Shown here one piece after another: positions 9,215-18,819 of a DNA stretch of 64,000 nucleotides. This stretch comes from AV80 sp035536995. GTDB taxonomy: Bacteria; Verrucomicrobiota; Verrucomicrobiia; Chthoniobacterales; UBA10450. Under the pieces are notes generated by a model that searched no databases, was not told the DNA's origin, and was given only the letters and a program-made list of their open reading frames with translations. Every line of letters begins with the position of its first letter. Positions within the stretch are counted from its first letter, which is position 1. The stretch spans positions 1 to 64,000 of the forward strand of contig DATLNB010000071.1 of assembly GCA_035536995.1 (NCBI GenBank), written 5' to 3'. Both the position numbers and the translations under genes were made by a program.

Positions 9215-11170
9215 ATGCGCGGAAAGCCAGGCGCCTTGGTCCTCGGGTTTGCTGCGTTCCTGCTCGGCTCCCAATTTGCCTCCGGTCAGGTCCTCAATCA
9301 GATCCGCAACGCGGGCGCGCGCGCAAACAGGATCAACATCGTCATTTTCTCAGAAGGCTACACCAGCGCCGAGCTCTCCTCGAAATTTCCGGCCGATGCG
9401 CAAGCGGCCATGAACGGGTTTTTGGCGAGCGAGCCTTACAAGGAATACGCGCCTTACCTGAACGTCTTCACGATTGCCGTCGCTTCGGCCCAATCAGGCT
9501 CCGACCATCCATCGCTCGGCATCTTCAAAAACACTTACTTCAATAGCACCTACGATACGTATGGGCTCGACCGTTTGCTCACCATACCGCCGAACGATCG
9601 CGACCCCGCCTTCGCCAACGGCCAGGGGAAAGTGGATGCGCTCCTGGCCCAGTTCGTTCCCGATTACGACCTGGCATTGATGATCGTGAACGACGCCCAG
9701 TACGGCGGGGCCGGCGGGCCCACCGCGATCGCATCCGTAAACCAGGCGTCGACTGAGATCCTTATCCACGAGATCGGTCACACCTTCGCCGGGCTCGGCG
9801 ATGAATACGATACGGATGCTCAAATCACGCCGGCCGAACATGCGAATGTGACGCAGCAAACCAACCGTTCCCTGATCAAGTGGAACGCCTGGATCCTTCC
9901 CAGCACCCCGATACCCACGCCCGAAAACCCCACGAGTTACGGCAATGTGATTGGGTTATTCGAAGGCGCCAATTACCGGACAGTCGGCTGGTACCGCCCG
10001 AAGTACGACTGCAAAATGAACCATCTTGACGTGCCGTTCTGTTCCCCGTGCGCGGAAGCGATTGTTATCAATTTCTACAAACGCCTCAAGCTCACCGACA
10101 GTGTCTTGCCGGACCCGAACGCACCGGCCGCGCTGGCTACTTCGGAGACCCGGCAATTCAAGGTCGCCCCGCTCGGGCCCGCCACCCACAGCTTGTCGTT
10201 GAAATGGTATCTCGACAACGCCCTCATCCCAGGCGCGACCGGCAGTTCTTACAATCTCTCCGGTTCGGGATTAAGCCTCGGCCAGCACACCCTGCGCGTG
10301 GAGGTTCGCGACCAGAGCGTCTTTGTCCGCAACGATCCGGGCAACGACCTGACTCAATCGATCAGCTGGACCGTGAACGTTAACGACGGCACCACGCCGG
10401 GACGGCTCCTCAATATCGCCACCCGGATGCGGGTCCAGGCCGGCGACGAGAACGCGATGATCGGTGGATTCATCATTACCGGAACCGATCCGAAGAAGGT
10501 GATCGTGCGCGGGATAGGCCCGTCGCTGGCCCAATTCTTCAGCGGGACGTTACCGAACCCAACTCTGGAGCTTCGCGACGCGAACCAGCAGCTGGCGCTC
10601 AATGACGACTGGAAAACCGCGCAAGCCGAGATCGAGGCGACCGGCGTTCCGCCAACAAACGACCTTGAGAGCGCAATCGTCGAAACCCTCGCGCCAGGGT
10701 CTTACACCGCGGTCCTGCGAGGCAGCGGCAGCAGCACCGGCATTGGTGTCGTTGAAGTTTACGATCTGAATCAGGCCGCGAATTCGAAGCTGGCGAACAT
10801 CGCCACGCGCGGTCGGGTCGAGACCGGCAACAACGTAATGATTGGCGGTGTGATTGCGGGCCCCGGCTCAGGACGCAGCATCAAGATCGTCGTGCGCGCG
10901 ATCGGACCGACTCTCGGCAATTTCGGCGTGGCCGGCGTTCTGGCGGATCCCAGCCTGGAATTGGTTAGCTCCAACGGCGTGGTCATTCGTGCGAACAACA
11001 ATTGGCAGGAATCGCAGAAAGCGGAGGTCGAGAGCTTCAATCTGGCGCCGGACCACATCAACGAATCCGCGCTCGTAGAAACGATCGCCCCCGGTAATTA
11101 CACCGCGGTTGTCCGCGGCGTGGGCAACACGACCGGCGTCGCTTTAGTGGAAGTTTATCAGGTGCAGTGA
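9215..11170 (+). CDS. Secreted M64-family metallopeptidase with C-terminal tandem module
   Basis: A 651-residue exported zinc peptidase of the M64 (IgA peptidase-like) family. The signal peptide is 1-24. The zinc site is HEIGHTFAGLGDEY at 185-198, with His185, Glu186, His189 and the downstream Asp-Glu-Tyr typical of the family. A Cys-containing stretch (YDCKMNHLDVPFCSPC) follows, also usual for M64. An Ig-like region (about 290-395) leads to the tandem module pair starting at residues 398 and 526 and ending at the C-terminus (VEVYQVQ). The preceding gene ends one base upstream, suggesting coupling. Known M64 enzymes cleave proteins, but the substrate here is unknown. All metal ligands appear intact. 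Confidence 0.9.
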   Translation: MRGKPGALVLGFAAFLLGSQFASGQVLNQIRNAGARANRINIVIFSEGYTSAELSSKFPADAQAAMNGFLASEPYKEYAPYLNVFTIAVASAQSGSDHPSLGIFKNTYFNSTYDTYGLDRLLTIPPNDRDPAFANGQGKVDALLAQFVPDYDLALMIVNDAQYGGAGGPTAIASVNQASTEILIHEIGHTFAGLGDEYDTDAQITPAEHANVTQQTNRSLIKWNAWILPSTPIPTPENPTSYGNVIGLFEGANYRTVGWYRPKYDCKMNHLDVPFCSPCAEAIVINFYKRLKLTDSVLPDPNAPAALATSETRQFKVAPLGPATHSLSLKWYLDNALIPGATGSSYNLSGSGLSLGQHTLRVEVRDQSVFVRNDPGNDLTQSISWTVNVNDGTTPGRLLNIATRMRVQAGDENAMIGGFIITGTDPKKVIVRGIGPSLAQFFSGTLPNPTLELRDANQQLALNDDWKTAQAEIEATGVPPTNDLESAIVETLAPGSYTAVLRGSGSSTGIGVVEVYDLNQAANSKLANIATRGRVETGNNVMIGGVIAGPGSGRSIKIVVRAIGPTLGNFGVAGVLADPSLELVSSNGVVIRANNNWQESQKAEVESFNLAPDHINESALVETIAPGNYTAVVRGVGNTTGVALVEVYQVQ

Positions 11171-11292
11171 CCCAGGAACCGGCGATTTCCAAATCGTTGA
11201 CCGCTGCCGACGGCGGCCGGTAAGGCGCCGCTCCTTGATAGTCAATAAAATGAAAGAGGAGGAAATTCGGATGCGCATCGGTAGAATTGTGA

Positions 11293-14199
11293 ATGGACCG
11301 CTGCCTTTCGATCATCCTGTTCGCCACTGTCTTGCCGGTTTCGCTCCTGGCTTCGTCGGATAACCCGAAGGGAGAAGCGGCCCCATCGAAGCGAGTCGTG
11401 CCCGATTACGGGAAATTGCCGTTAAGCTTCGAGGAGAATCGCGGCCAGACGGACCGCGCGGTTGATTTCGTCGCTCGCGGGCCCGGCTATGTCTTGTTCC
11501 TTACGCCGCAGGAAGCAGTTTTCTCCCTGGAGAACGACGTCGCCGAGAAAGCCGGCGCGACCGTGTTACGAATGAAGCTGCTGGGGGCCAGGGATGGCGT
11601 GACCCGGGCAGAAGGGGTTGGAGCGGCCGAGGGCAAGGCGAACTACTTCATCGGAAAAGACCCGAAGAAATGGCTGACGAACGTGCCCACGTACCACAAG
11701 GCGCGATACCGCGGCGTTTATCCCGGGATTGACCTCGTCTATTACGGAAACCAAACGCAGCTCGAATACGATTTCGTGGTCGAACCGGGAGCGGATCCAA
11801 ACGTGATCCGGCTTCAATTCGCCGGTGCGGAAAACGTCGAAATAAATTCCGCCGGCGATCTCCTGCTCTGTGTCCCCGGAGCGACGCTGCTGCAACCGCG
11901 CCCGGCCATTTACCAGGAAATCGACGGAACGCGCCGCCCGATCGAAGGCGGCTACGTCGTCTCGGTGGATGGCGAAGTGAGTTTTGCCCTGGGACAGTAC
12001 GACCGGACACGCCCGCTCGTGATCGATCCGGTTGTTACCTACGCGAGTTACCTGGGCGGAAGCGGCAATGACGAAGGCCGCGACGTTGCGGTGGATTCTG
12101 CCGGGAACCTTTACGTGTGCGGTGACACGACTTCTACAAACTTCCCGACCGCGAATCCCATCCAGGCTTCGTTCGGCGGCGGGACGGCCGGCGCTAGAGA
12201 TGGCTTCGTGACGAAGATAAATTCCACGGGCACCGCGATTGTTTATTCCACCTATCTGGGCGGGAACGCCAATGGCGCCGCAAACGGCGACGACCGTTGT
12301 TTCGGGATTGCGGTGGACGCTTCCGGAAACGCCTACGTTTCGGGCGAAACCCATTCCCAGAATTTCCCGACCGCCAACGCATTTCAGTCGAATTACGGCG
12401 GAGGTCTTTCCGATGCTTTTGTTACAAAACTGAATCCGGCCGGATCGGCCCTGATATTTTCGACCTACCTCGGCGGCGATGTCTTCGACGCCGCGGCGGC
12501 AGTTGCGCTCGATTCAGCGCGCAACGTTTACGTCACCGGCCGCACGACGTCGGGCAATTATCCGACCGTGAACCCAATCCAGGCATCTTACAGCGGTGGC
12601 GTCGGGGCTGATGTCTTCGTCACGAAGATCAATGCGGCCGGCACCGCCCTCGTCTATTCGACTTACCTCGGAGGAAATGGCGGCGGCGGTTTCGAGACTG
12701 CTTTCAGCATCGCAATCGATTCGGCCGGAAACGCCTGCCTGACAGGGCAAACGAGCTCGACCAATTTTCCTACGGCCAATGCGATCCAGGCGATCTTCGG
12801 CGGCGGCACGCCGGATGGCGATGCTTTCGCGACCAAGATAAATGCCGCGGGTTCGGCACTGGTTTATTCGACCTATCTAGGCGGCACCGGGAACGACATC
12901 GGTGGCGATATTGCGCTCGATTCGTCTGGAAACGCCTACATCGGCGGCAGCACGTTCTCGGCGAACTTTCCGACCGCGAACGCCCTGCGCGCAACGATCA
13001 GCGGCCCCAGCGACGGGTTTGTGACGAAGTTGAACGCAAATGGAACCGCGCTGGTTTATTCGACGTATATCGGCGGATCGGCCGGTGACTCTGTCAACGA
13101 GCTCGCGGTGGACTCCGCCGGAAACGTCGTTATCGCCGGTGGAACTGACTCGACCGATTTTCCGATGGTCGATCCCATCCAGAACATGTTCTCCGGCGGG
13201 GGAGTGGATATTTTCATTTCCAAGCTCAACAGCGCGGGCTCCGCATTCATATATTCCACCTATTTTGGCGGGAGCGGGGCCGATCGCGCGAACACCCTCG
13301 CGCTCGACTCGGCGGGCAACGTTTATCTGAGTGGCCTCACCACTTCGACGAGCCCGCTTACCGGCTTCCAGGGTTCGCCTGGGGGAGGCAACGATGCCTT
13401 CGCGCTCAAGATTGCCCACCCCACGGTTTCTCTTCTTCTCAACATCGCCACCCGCCTGCAGGTCCAGACCGGCGACAACGCTCTGATCGGCGGGTTCATT
13501 ATCACCGGTTCCGACCCCAAGAAGGTCGTAATCCGCGGGATCGGCCCATCGTTGGCGCAGCTCTTCAACGGCACCTTGCCCGACCCGACGATCGAGCTTT
13601 TCCATGGGTCAACGCCGCTCGAGAGCAACAACAACTGGCAGGACACCAACGCCGCAGCAATTCAGGCGACCGGGTTGGCGCCGAGCAATGACCTCGAGAG
13701 TGCGATCGTCCGGACCCTGGCGCCGGGCAGTTACACAGCCATTCTCCGCGGCCAGGGAGATGCGACCGGGATTGGCGTAATCGAAGTTTATAACCTGGGC
13801 CAGGGCGATAATTCGAAGCTCGCAAATATTGCGTCGCGCGGCTTCGTCGAGACCGGGGACAACGTTATGATCGGCGGATTGATTGTGGGGCCCGCGGGCA
13901 GCGGCTCGACGCGGGTGGTAGTCCGCGCCACCGGTCCGTCGCTGGCCGGTTTTGGGATCAACAACGCCATGCAAGATCCGACGCTCGAGCTGGTCAACTC
14001 GAGCGGCACGGTCATTCGCTCGAACAATAATTGGAGAGAGTCGCAGCAAACCGCGATTGCCGTCACGGGGCTTCAACCCTCGGACGACCGCGAATCCGCC
14101 CTGGTCGAGATGCTCGCGCCAGGGAGCTATACCGCGATCGTTCGCGGATTCGGAAACACGACCGGAGTAGCCACGGTCGAAGTCTACAACGTGCAGTAG
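11293..14199 (+). CDS. Secreted SBBP beta-propeller protein with C-terminal tandem module
   Basis: A 968-residue exported protein and close relative of the one at 4363-8592 but without the beta-helix tail. A short signal peptide (about 1-22) is followed by a DUF7948-type domain starting at YGKLPLSFEENRGQTD. About nine SBBP propeller repeats cover roughly 250-705, each with a YSTYLGG-like strand and AVDSAGNAYV. The tandem module pair starts at residues 715 and 843 and ends at the C-terminus (VEVYNVQ). It has no catalytic motif. The gene shares strand and spacing with the peptidase upstream, but a 122-base gap leaves operon membership open. The function is unknown; the likely setting is the cell surface. 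Confidence 0.85.
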   Translation: MDRCLSIILFATVLPVSLLASSDNPKGEAAPSKRVVPDYGKLPLSFEENRGQTDRAVDFVARGPGYVLFLTPQEAVFSLENDVAEKAGATVLRMKLLGARDGVTRAEGVGAAEGKANYFIGKDPKKWLTNVPTYHKARYRGVYPGIDLVYYGNQTQLEYDFVVEPGADPNVIRLQFAGAENVEINSAGDLLLCVPGATLLQPRPAIYQEIDGTRRPIEGGYVVSVDGEVSFALGQYDRTRPLVIDPVVTYASYLGGSGNDEGRDVAVDSAGNLYVCGDTTSTNFPTANPIQASFGGGTAGARDGFVTKINSTGTAIVYSTYLGGNANGAANGDDRCFGIAVDASGNAYVSGETHSQNFPTANAFQSNYGGGLSDAFVTKLNPAGSALIFSTYLGGDVFDAAAAVALDSARNVYVTGRTTSGNYPTVNPIQASYSGGVGADVFVTKINAAGTALVYSTYLGGNGGGGFETAFSIAIDSAGNACLTGQTSSTNFPTANAIQAIFGGGTPDGDAFATKINAAGSALVYSTYLGGTGNDIGGDIALDSSGNAYIGGSTFSANFPTANALRATISGPSDGFVTKLNANGTALVYSTYIGGSAGDSVNELAVDSAGNVVIAGGTDSTDFPMVDPIQNMFSGGGVDIFISKLNSAGSAFIYSTYFGGSGADRANTLALDSAGNVYLSGLTTSTSPLTGFQGSPGGGNDAFALKIAHPTVSLLLNIATRLQVQTGDNALIGGFIITGSDPKKVVIRGIGPSLAQLFNGTLPDPTIELFHGSTPLESNNNWQDTNAAAIQATGLAPSNDLESAIVRTLAPGSYTAILRGQGDATGIGVIEVYNLGQGDNSKLANIASRGFVETGDNVMIGGLIVGPAGSGSTRVVVRATGPSLAGFGINNAMQDPTLELVNSSGTVIRSNNNWRESQQTAIAVTGLQPSDDRESALVEMLAPGSYTAIVRGFGNTTGVATVEVYNVQ

Positions 14200-14210
14200 A
14201 CCGCGACCTC

Positions 14211-14290
14211 TCTGTAGCCGCGTCGCTCCGCGAAGCGTCGGAGGCAACCCGCTCACCACTCCGGGCGGATCGCCGCGCAGGCGGCGGCTA
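14211..14290. repeat. Palindromic intergenic element containing the histidine kinase stop codon
   Basis: The sequence between two convergent genes carries nested palindromes: TAGCCGC at 14215-14221 against GCGGCTA at 14284-14290, and CTCCG at 14226-14230 against CGGAG at 14239-14243. The right outer arm includes the stop codon of the minus-strand kinase gene (14288-14290). The CTGTAGC-type edge resembles the element at 22328-22435. It could act as a two-way terminator, though no T-run is present. Confidence 0.45.
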
Positions 14291-16447
14291 TTGACCAGCG
14301 CGCTGTCGCGACGTCGCTGCCGCCGTTTCCCCATCCAGGATCTCCCGCACCTTGCGCGCGAGGCTGTCCTGCGTGAACGGCTTTTGCAACATGTCGAGAC
14401 CGGGATCGAGCACGCCTTGGTCGCTGATGTCGCTATCGGAATAACCAGAGACGAAAAGGACTTTCATCCGGGGTTGAAGCGGGGCCAGCTCACGGGCGAG
14501 GACGGGGCCGTGCATGTCGGGCATCACGATATCGGTCAGCAGCAAATCGATCGGTTGGGTTTCCTCTCGCGCGATCCGAAGACCCGCGGCCGCGGACTCC
14601 CCGCATAGGACGCGGTAGCCGAGATTGCTAAGCACGGTGCAGATCAATTGGCGCACCACTTCTTCGTCCTCGACGACGAGAATCAATTCCGAACCGCCGC
14701 GCACGCTGGGGAACGAAACCACGTCCGGAGCGTCGAGGGCCCCCGTGTTCGCCGGAAGAAAAATCGAGAAGGTGCAGCCGTGGCCGACGGCGGATTCCAC
14801 CGTGATTCCTCCGCCGCTTTGTTTCACGATGCCATAGACGGTGGCAAGGCCGAGTCCCGTGCCTTTGCCCGGGCCTTTTGTCGTGAAGAACGGCTCAAAA
14901 ATGCGGGCCCTCGTTTCGGCGTCCATTCCGGAACCGGTATCCGACACGATCAGCGCGACGTATCGCCCTTCGGCCACATCAATTCCGCGCGCGGCAATCT
15001 CTCCGGGGGTCAGGACGACATCCTGGGTCATGATTCGGAGCGTGCCGCCCCGCGGCATGGCGTCCCGGCCATTCACCCCGAGGTTGAGAAGCACCTGCTC
15101 CAGTTGATTCGGGTCGGCCCGGACGCGCGCGATTTGCGCAGCCGTCTCGATCTCGATCCTGATTCCTTCGCCGATTACGCGTTGAAGCAATTTTTCCATT
15201 TCGCGGACGAGCGCGTTTAAATCCAGAACGCGCGGATCGAGGATTTGTTTGCGGCTAAAGGCGAGCAACTGCTTGGTCAGCCCGGCTGCCTGTTCCCCCG
15301 CTTTGCGAATCAACTGGGCTTGTTCCAGGGTGGCGCCCTCCGCTCGCTTCTCGATCAGCTCGGAATACCCGATAATCGCGGTCAGCAGATTGTTGAAATC
15401 GTGGGCGACACCCCCGGCCAGCCGTCCGACGGCTTCCAATTTTTGGGAGTGGCGAAGTTGTTCTTCGGCCTGGTGCAGGGTGTGTTCGGTTGCGCGGAAT
15501 TTCAGGATCAGATCCGCCAGCCGGCCGAATTCGTGCGGCTTTTTGGCGAGCGGCAATAGACCTTCCGGATTTTCCTTCTCCAGGTTGTCTGAGATCACAT
15601 GCAGCGGTCTCCGGACCCACCTGATCAACGAGACCGAAAGCAGCAAAAACAATAGGGCCGCAAAGATAATGAGGCCGAAGAACAGGTTTCGCTCGGCGCG
15701 ATTGAACTCGCGAATCAGCGGCGAATCGTGCTCCACCTGAATCTGCGCGATCGGCTTGCCGTCCCATCCCGACAGGGTTCGCGTAAAACTGATCAGCCCC
15801 TGTTCTTCGGCGCTCTTCCGTTCCGCTCGCGCCTCGGCATAGGGCACGATCCGGATCGAGTAGCCGGTGAAGAGCGACATACGCCGGATGTTTTCATCAA
15901 TCCAAAAACGGCCCGCGAGAAAGTAACCCTGGGGCGGAGTCTCGCGGTACCGGTCGCGCGACGGGTGAATGGTTGCGCCGCGCACTTCCATCCATCCGTT
16001 GTCCGTGTTCACGAAAAAGTGCGAGACGTCGCGCGCCGCGAACAAACGCTGCCACGCCTCCCTGGGCAGAGGCGCTTCGCGGAGGCTTTCCGTGTAGCGA
16101 TTGTTTTTCGAATGAAAAAGGGTCAGATCGGGTTTGTAGATCCAGAAAGCGTTGAAGTTTTTCGCGGTCAGCGTTTCCGGCGGGATATTCGATTCAGCCC
16201 AGGCCTGGTCGTTCGACTTGAGGGCGCGGACCAGGTCGTCCCAATTTGTTGAATCGTCGACGATGGCACTCAGCTGATCGCCGCGTTCGCTCAGGAACTC
16301 GTCGAAGATCCGGTTTCGCTCCAGAGCGCGCTCATCGGCAATCAGCTTGAACCTGCGTTCAGCGTTGAAGCGGACAACGCTGAGGCCGCCGACAAAGATC
16401 AAAACGACGAGGAGAAGAAGGAGCAGGATTTTTGTCTGGACCTTCAT
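14288..16447 (-). CDS. Hybrid sensor histidine kinase with CHASE4-like sensor and receiver domain
   Basis: A 719-residue inner-membrane sensor. Two membrane helices (5-24 and 255-277) enclose a periplasmic CHASE4-like domain (about 30-250). A linker leads to a HisKA segment with the phosphoacceptor His349 in GGVAHDFNNLL. The ATPase domain has Asn459, DTGSG near 503-507 and GKGTGLGLATVYG near 528-539. A C-terminal receiver domain (about 586-705) starts with ILVVEDEE and has its phosphoacceptor Asp639 in LLTDIVMPDM. The HDFNN motif places the kinase among those whose phosphate often ends in an attached receiver. No output regulator lies next to the gene, so its target is unknown. The stop codon lies inside a palindromic element. 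Confidence 0.93.
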   Translation of the reverse strand: MKVQTKILLLLLLVVLIFVGGLSVVRFNAERRFKLIADERALERNRIFDEFLSERGDQLSAIVDDSTNWDDLVRALKSNDQAWAESNIPPETLTAKNFNAFWIYKPDLTLFHSKNNRYTESLREAPLPREAWQRLFAARDVSHFFVNTDNGWMEVRGATIHPSRDRYRETPPQGYFLAGRFWIDENIRRMSLFTGYSIRIVPYAEARAERKSAEEQGLISFTRTLSGWDGKPIAQIQVEHDSPLIREFNRAERNLFFGLIIFAALLFLLLSVSLIRWVRRPLHVISDNLEKENPEGLLPLAKKPHEFGRLADLILKFRATEHTLHQAEEQLRHSQKLEAVGRLAGGVAHDFNNLLTAIIGYSELIEKRAEGATLEQAQLIRKAGEQAAGLTKQLLAFSRKQILDPRVLDLNALVREMEKLLQRVIGEGIRIEIETAAQIARVRADPNQLEQVLLNLGVNGRDAMPRGGTLRIMTQDVVLTPGEIAARGIDVAEGRYVALIVSDTGSGMDAETRARIFEPFFTTKGPGKGTGLGLATVYGIVKQSGGGITVESAVGHGCTFSIFLPANTGALDAPDVVSFPSVRGGSELILVVEDEEVVRQLICTVLSNLGYRVLCGESAAAGLRIAREETQPIDLLLTDIVMPDMHGPVLARELAPLQPRMKVLFVSGYSDSDISDQGVLDPGLDMLQKPFTQDSLARKVREILDGETAAATSRQRAGQ

Positions 16448-16496
16448 GCTCGGGATTTGAACGAACCGCCCGCGAAAGATCGCGGGCCGGCCGCAG

Positions 16497-17375
16497 TTAT
16501 TGACGAATGCGCTGTTCGGAAATGGAAGCGATGCGGGGATCGAGCGTCGCGGCGCTGATCGACAAACGGTTTTGGGTCTGTCCCTTCACGGTGCGGCGGC
16601 CGTCCTTTAAAGTGAAGGACACCGGAAAAGTCATCACGATTTCGCCGCGCGAATTAATCGGGCCATACTGGATTCCGGAGCCGATCGTATAACGCCGGCT
16701 CGGCCAGCGCGCCTGGTAACGGCGGAGAGTTTGCTCGATGATCCGCCGGTCGATCTTTCCATTGCGGTAGTAATCGACGTTGTCCGCATAAAACTTTATC
16801 TGGCGTTTGATGTCGTTCGACATCATGGCGGTGAAGTAATCGCCGACGAACCGGGAGAGATCCGTAGGCGCGATGGCAGGGCTGTTGCGGGGGCGATTGT
16901 CCGGCGGGACGGGCGCCTGAACGGGCTGAGTGGAAACCGCGGTCTTGTTCCTCCGCAAAGAAGAACGCCGCGACAACTCCTTAGGCACAACGGCCGCGGG
17001 CGCGATTCCGGTCTCAGCGTTCAACGCCTTTGCCACCGCGACTGGATTGATTTTCTCGTCACTGGGCAGGACGGTTTCGGCTGGCCAGGCCAGCTCCTGC
17101 GGTGCCGGTTCGTTCGGCGACCGAGGCACCAGGCCCAGCGATTTCAAAGTCTCGCGATCAGGTTTGCCGGTCGCCGAGAATCCTTTGCGTTTCTGATAAC
17201 GCTTCATTGCCTCCTGCAATTCGGCCGAGTCGCGGCCGTTAACGTCCCCGAAATAGAGGCTTCGCCGGCGCAGTTCCTCCTGGACCGAGCGCAAATCGTC
17301 CTGCGCGCACACGGCCCCGGCGCTCAAAAGAAGGACGACGAACGGGACGAAAACGGAGGACGCTGATAGCTTCAT
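16497..17375 (-). CDS. Secreted protein with peptidoglycan-binding-like and NTF2-like domains
   Basis: A 292-residue exported protein. After a signal peptide (1-25, ending VCAQ) comes a helical segment (about 26-85, with LQEAMKRYQKRKGFSATGK) that resembles the PGBD1 peptidoglycan-binding fold. A Pro/Arg-rich linker leads to a C-terminal domain (about 175-290, FVGDYFTAMMSNDIKRQIKF) with the look of an NTF2/SnoaL-type fold used for ligand binding or cell-envelope association. The Met at 17375 is preferred because it begins the signal peptide; the Met at 17417 would add 14 polar residues. The histidine kinase gene follows 49 bases downstream on the same strand. Domain names are judged by eye, so the exact role is open. 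Confidence 0.7.
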   Translation of the reverse strand: MKLSASSVFVPFVVLLLSAGAVCAQDDLRSVQEELRRRSLYFGDVNGRDSAELQEAMKRYQKRKGFSATGKPDRETLKSLGLVPRSPNEPAPQELAWPAETVLPSDEKINPVAVAKALNAETGIAPAAVVPKELSRRSSLRRNKTAVSTQPVQAPVPPDNRPRNSPAIAPTDLSRFVGDYFTAMMSNDIKRQIKFYADNVDYYRNGKIDRRIIEQTLRRYQARWPSRRYTIGSGIQYGPINSRGEIVMTFPVSFTLKDGRRTVKGQTQNRLSISAATLDPRIASISEQRIRQ

Positions 17376-17504
17376 GGCAGTGGTACGGGGCGCGGAACAT
17401 ACCGTTTTATGCGGCAAAACGCGACTGCTTATCTCAATGTGCCGGCCGCCCCGTTACCTTGTCCCTTCCTTGAATATCGGACGCCCTTCTGGTAGTCGCA
17501 GAGA

Positions 17505-18713
17505 GTGAACCCGCTGCTCTATTCATTGATTGGCCTGGCCGCGGGCGCGGGGATCGCCGCGATCATTTTCGCGATCACCCGGCGGAGACGGGACGATGAC
17601 GCGGAGTTGATCCAACGCCTGGAGTTACTCGAACGGGCCCAGGAACGCGGCGAGCGATTGATCCGCGAGGAAATGGCGCGGAGCCGCGAAGAAAATGCGA
17701 ATGCCGCGAAAACGCAGCGGGGAGAACTGACTGCTTCGCTGGAAACGGTCCGCGGGGTTGTCGATCAACGGCTCAAACAGTTGCAGGAGGACAACACCGG
17801 GCAGCTCGAAAGAATGCGCGCCACGGTGGATGAGAAATTGCAGGGCACTCTCGAGAAACGCCTGGGCGAATCGTTCAAGCTGGTGAGCGAGCGCCTCGAA
17901 CAAGTGCACCAGGGTCTGGGCGCGATGCGCCAACTGGCGACGGACGTCGGTGGTTTGCAGAAGGTGCTCGCCAACGTGAAGACCCGCGGCGGCTGGGGTG
18001 AAGTGCAGCTCGGGAGTTTGCTCGAGCAAGTGCTTACCGCCGACCAATTCTCGCGGAACGTCCAGACGCGCGATGAGAGCGCGGAGCGGGTCGATTTTGC
18101 GATCAGGCTGCCGGGCGATGAAAACGGCGCCCCGGTCTGGCTGCCGGTCGATTCGAAATTTCCGACCGAAGATTATCAGCGTCTTCTCGCGGCACAGGAC
18201 GCGGGCGATACGGAGCTGATCGAGGGAGCAATGAAAGGCCTCGAAACTCAGCTCAAGAAAAGCGCGAAAGATATCTGCGCGAAATATATCAACCCGCCGC
18301 GCACAACCGATTTCGCCCTCATGTTTTTGCCGACAGAGGGGTTATATGCCGAGGCAATTCGCCGGGTGGGCCTGGTCGAGCAGGTGCAGCGCGATTGCCG
18401 TGTGGTGTTCGCCGGGCCGACCACGCTGGCGGCGTTGCTCAACAGTCTGCAGATGGGGTTCCGAACGCTCGCCATCCAGAAGCGGTCGAGCGAAGTCTGG
18501 AATTTACTCGCAGGCGTGAAAACGGAGTTCGGCAAGTTCGGCGAAGCGCTCTCGAGCGTGAAAGACAAACTGGACCAGGCCGCGCGCCGGATGGAAGACG
18601 TCGATGTTCGATCGCGCGCCATCACGCGCAAGCTGCGCGATGTCGAAGAGCTGCCGGAGAATCCGCAGCCCTTGTTCCCGGAATTGCTGACGCGGGACGA
18701 AGACGGAGGTTAG
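17505..18713 (+). CDS. DNA recombination protein RmuC
   Basis: A 402-residue RmuC homologue. In other bacteria RmuC limits inversions between short inverted repeats and is thought to be a nuclease-related protein. The N-terminus has a single membrane helix (about 5-24) followed by basic residues, then a long coiled coil (about 30-150) and the conserved RmuC domain (about 165-390). That domain includes GGWGEVQLGSLLEQVL, LPVDSKFPTEDYQRL and DFALMFLPTEGLYAEA, which are strong family signatures. The start is GTG at 17505. The TAG stop (18711-18713) lies inside the left arm of a perfect 31-bp inverted repeat, so the last codons belong to both gene and repeat. The role follows from the family; the length is normal. 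Confidence 0.93.
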   Translation: MNPLLYSLIGLAAGAGIAAIIFAITRRRRDDDAELIQRLELLERAQERGERLIREEMARSREENANAAKTQRGELTASLETVRGVVDQRLKQLQEDNTGQLERMRATVDEKLQGTLEKRLGESFKLVSERLEQVHQGLGAMRQLATDVGGLQKVLANVKTRGGWGEVQLGSLLEQVLTADQFSRNVQTRDESAERVDFAIRLPGDENGAPVWLPVDSKFPTEDYQRLLAAQDAGDTELIEGAMKGLETQLKKSAKDICAKYINPPRTTDFALMFLPTEGLYAEAIRRVGLVEQVQRDCRVVFAGPTTLAALLNSLQMGFRTLAIQKRSSEVWNLLAGVKTEFGKFGEALSSVKDKLDQAARRMEDVDVRSRAITRKLRDVEELPENPQPLFPELLTRDEDGG

Positions 18714-18816
18714 GCTTCCAGCCTGACTCGGCCGACGGGCGTCTCGCCTGTCGGTTCCCCACCTCCACGACATGCTGGAAGCATGTCGGCCGAGTCAGGC
18801 TGGAAGCCTAACCTCC
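18705..18816. repeat. Perfect 31-bp inverted repeat with nested hairpins
   Basis: The arms at 18705-18735 and 18786-18816 are exact reverse complements over 31 bases. The 50-base spacer holds two smaller hairpins: an imperfect one around GACGGGCG / CGCCTGTC, and CATGC / GCATG at about 18773-18787. The element fills the gap between the convergent genes rmuC and DUF885, and the rmuC stop codon is in its left arm. It could be a bidirectional terminator or a REP-like interspersed element. Confidence 0.9.
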
Positions 18817-18819
18817 CGG

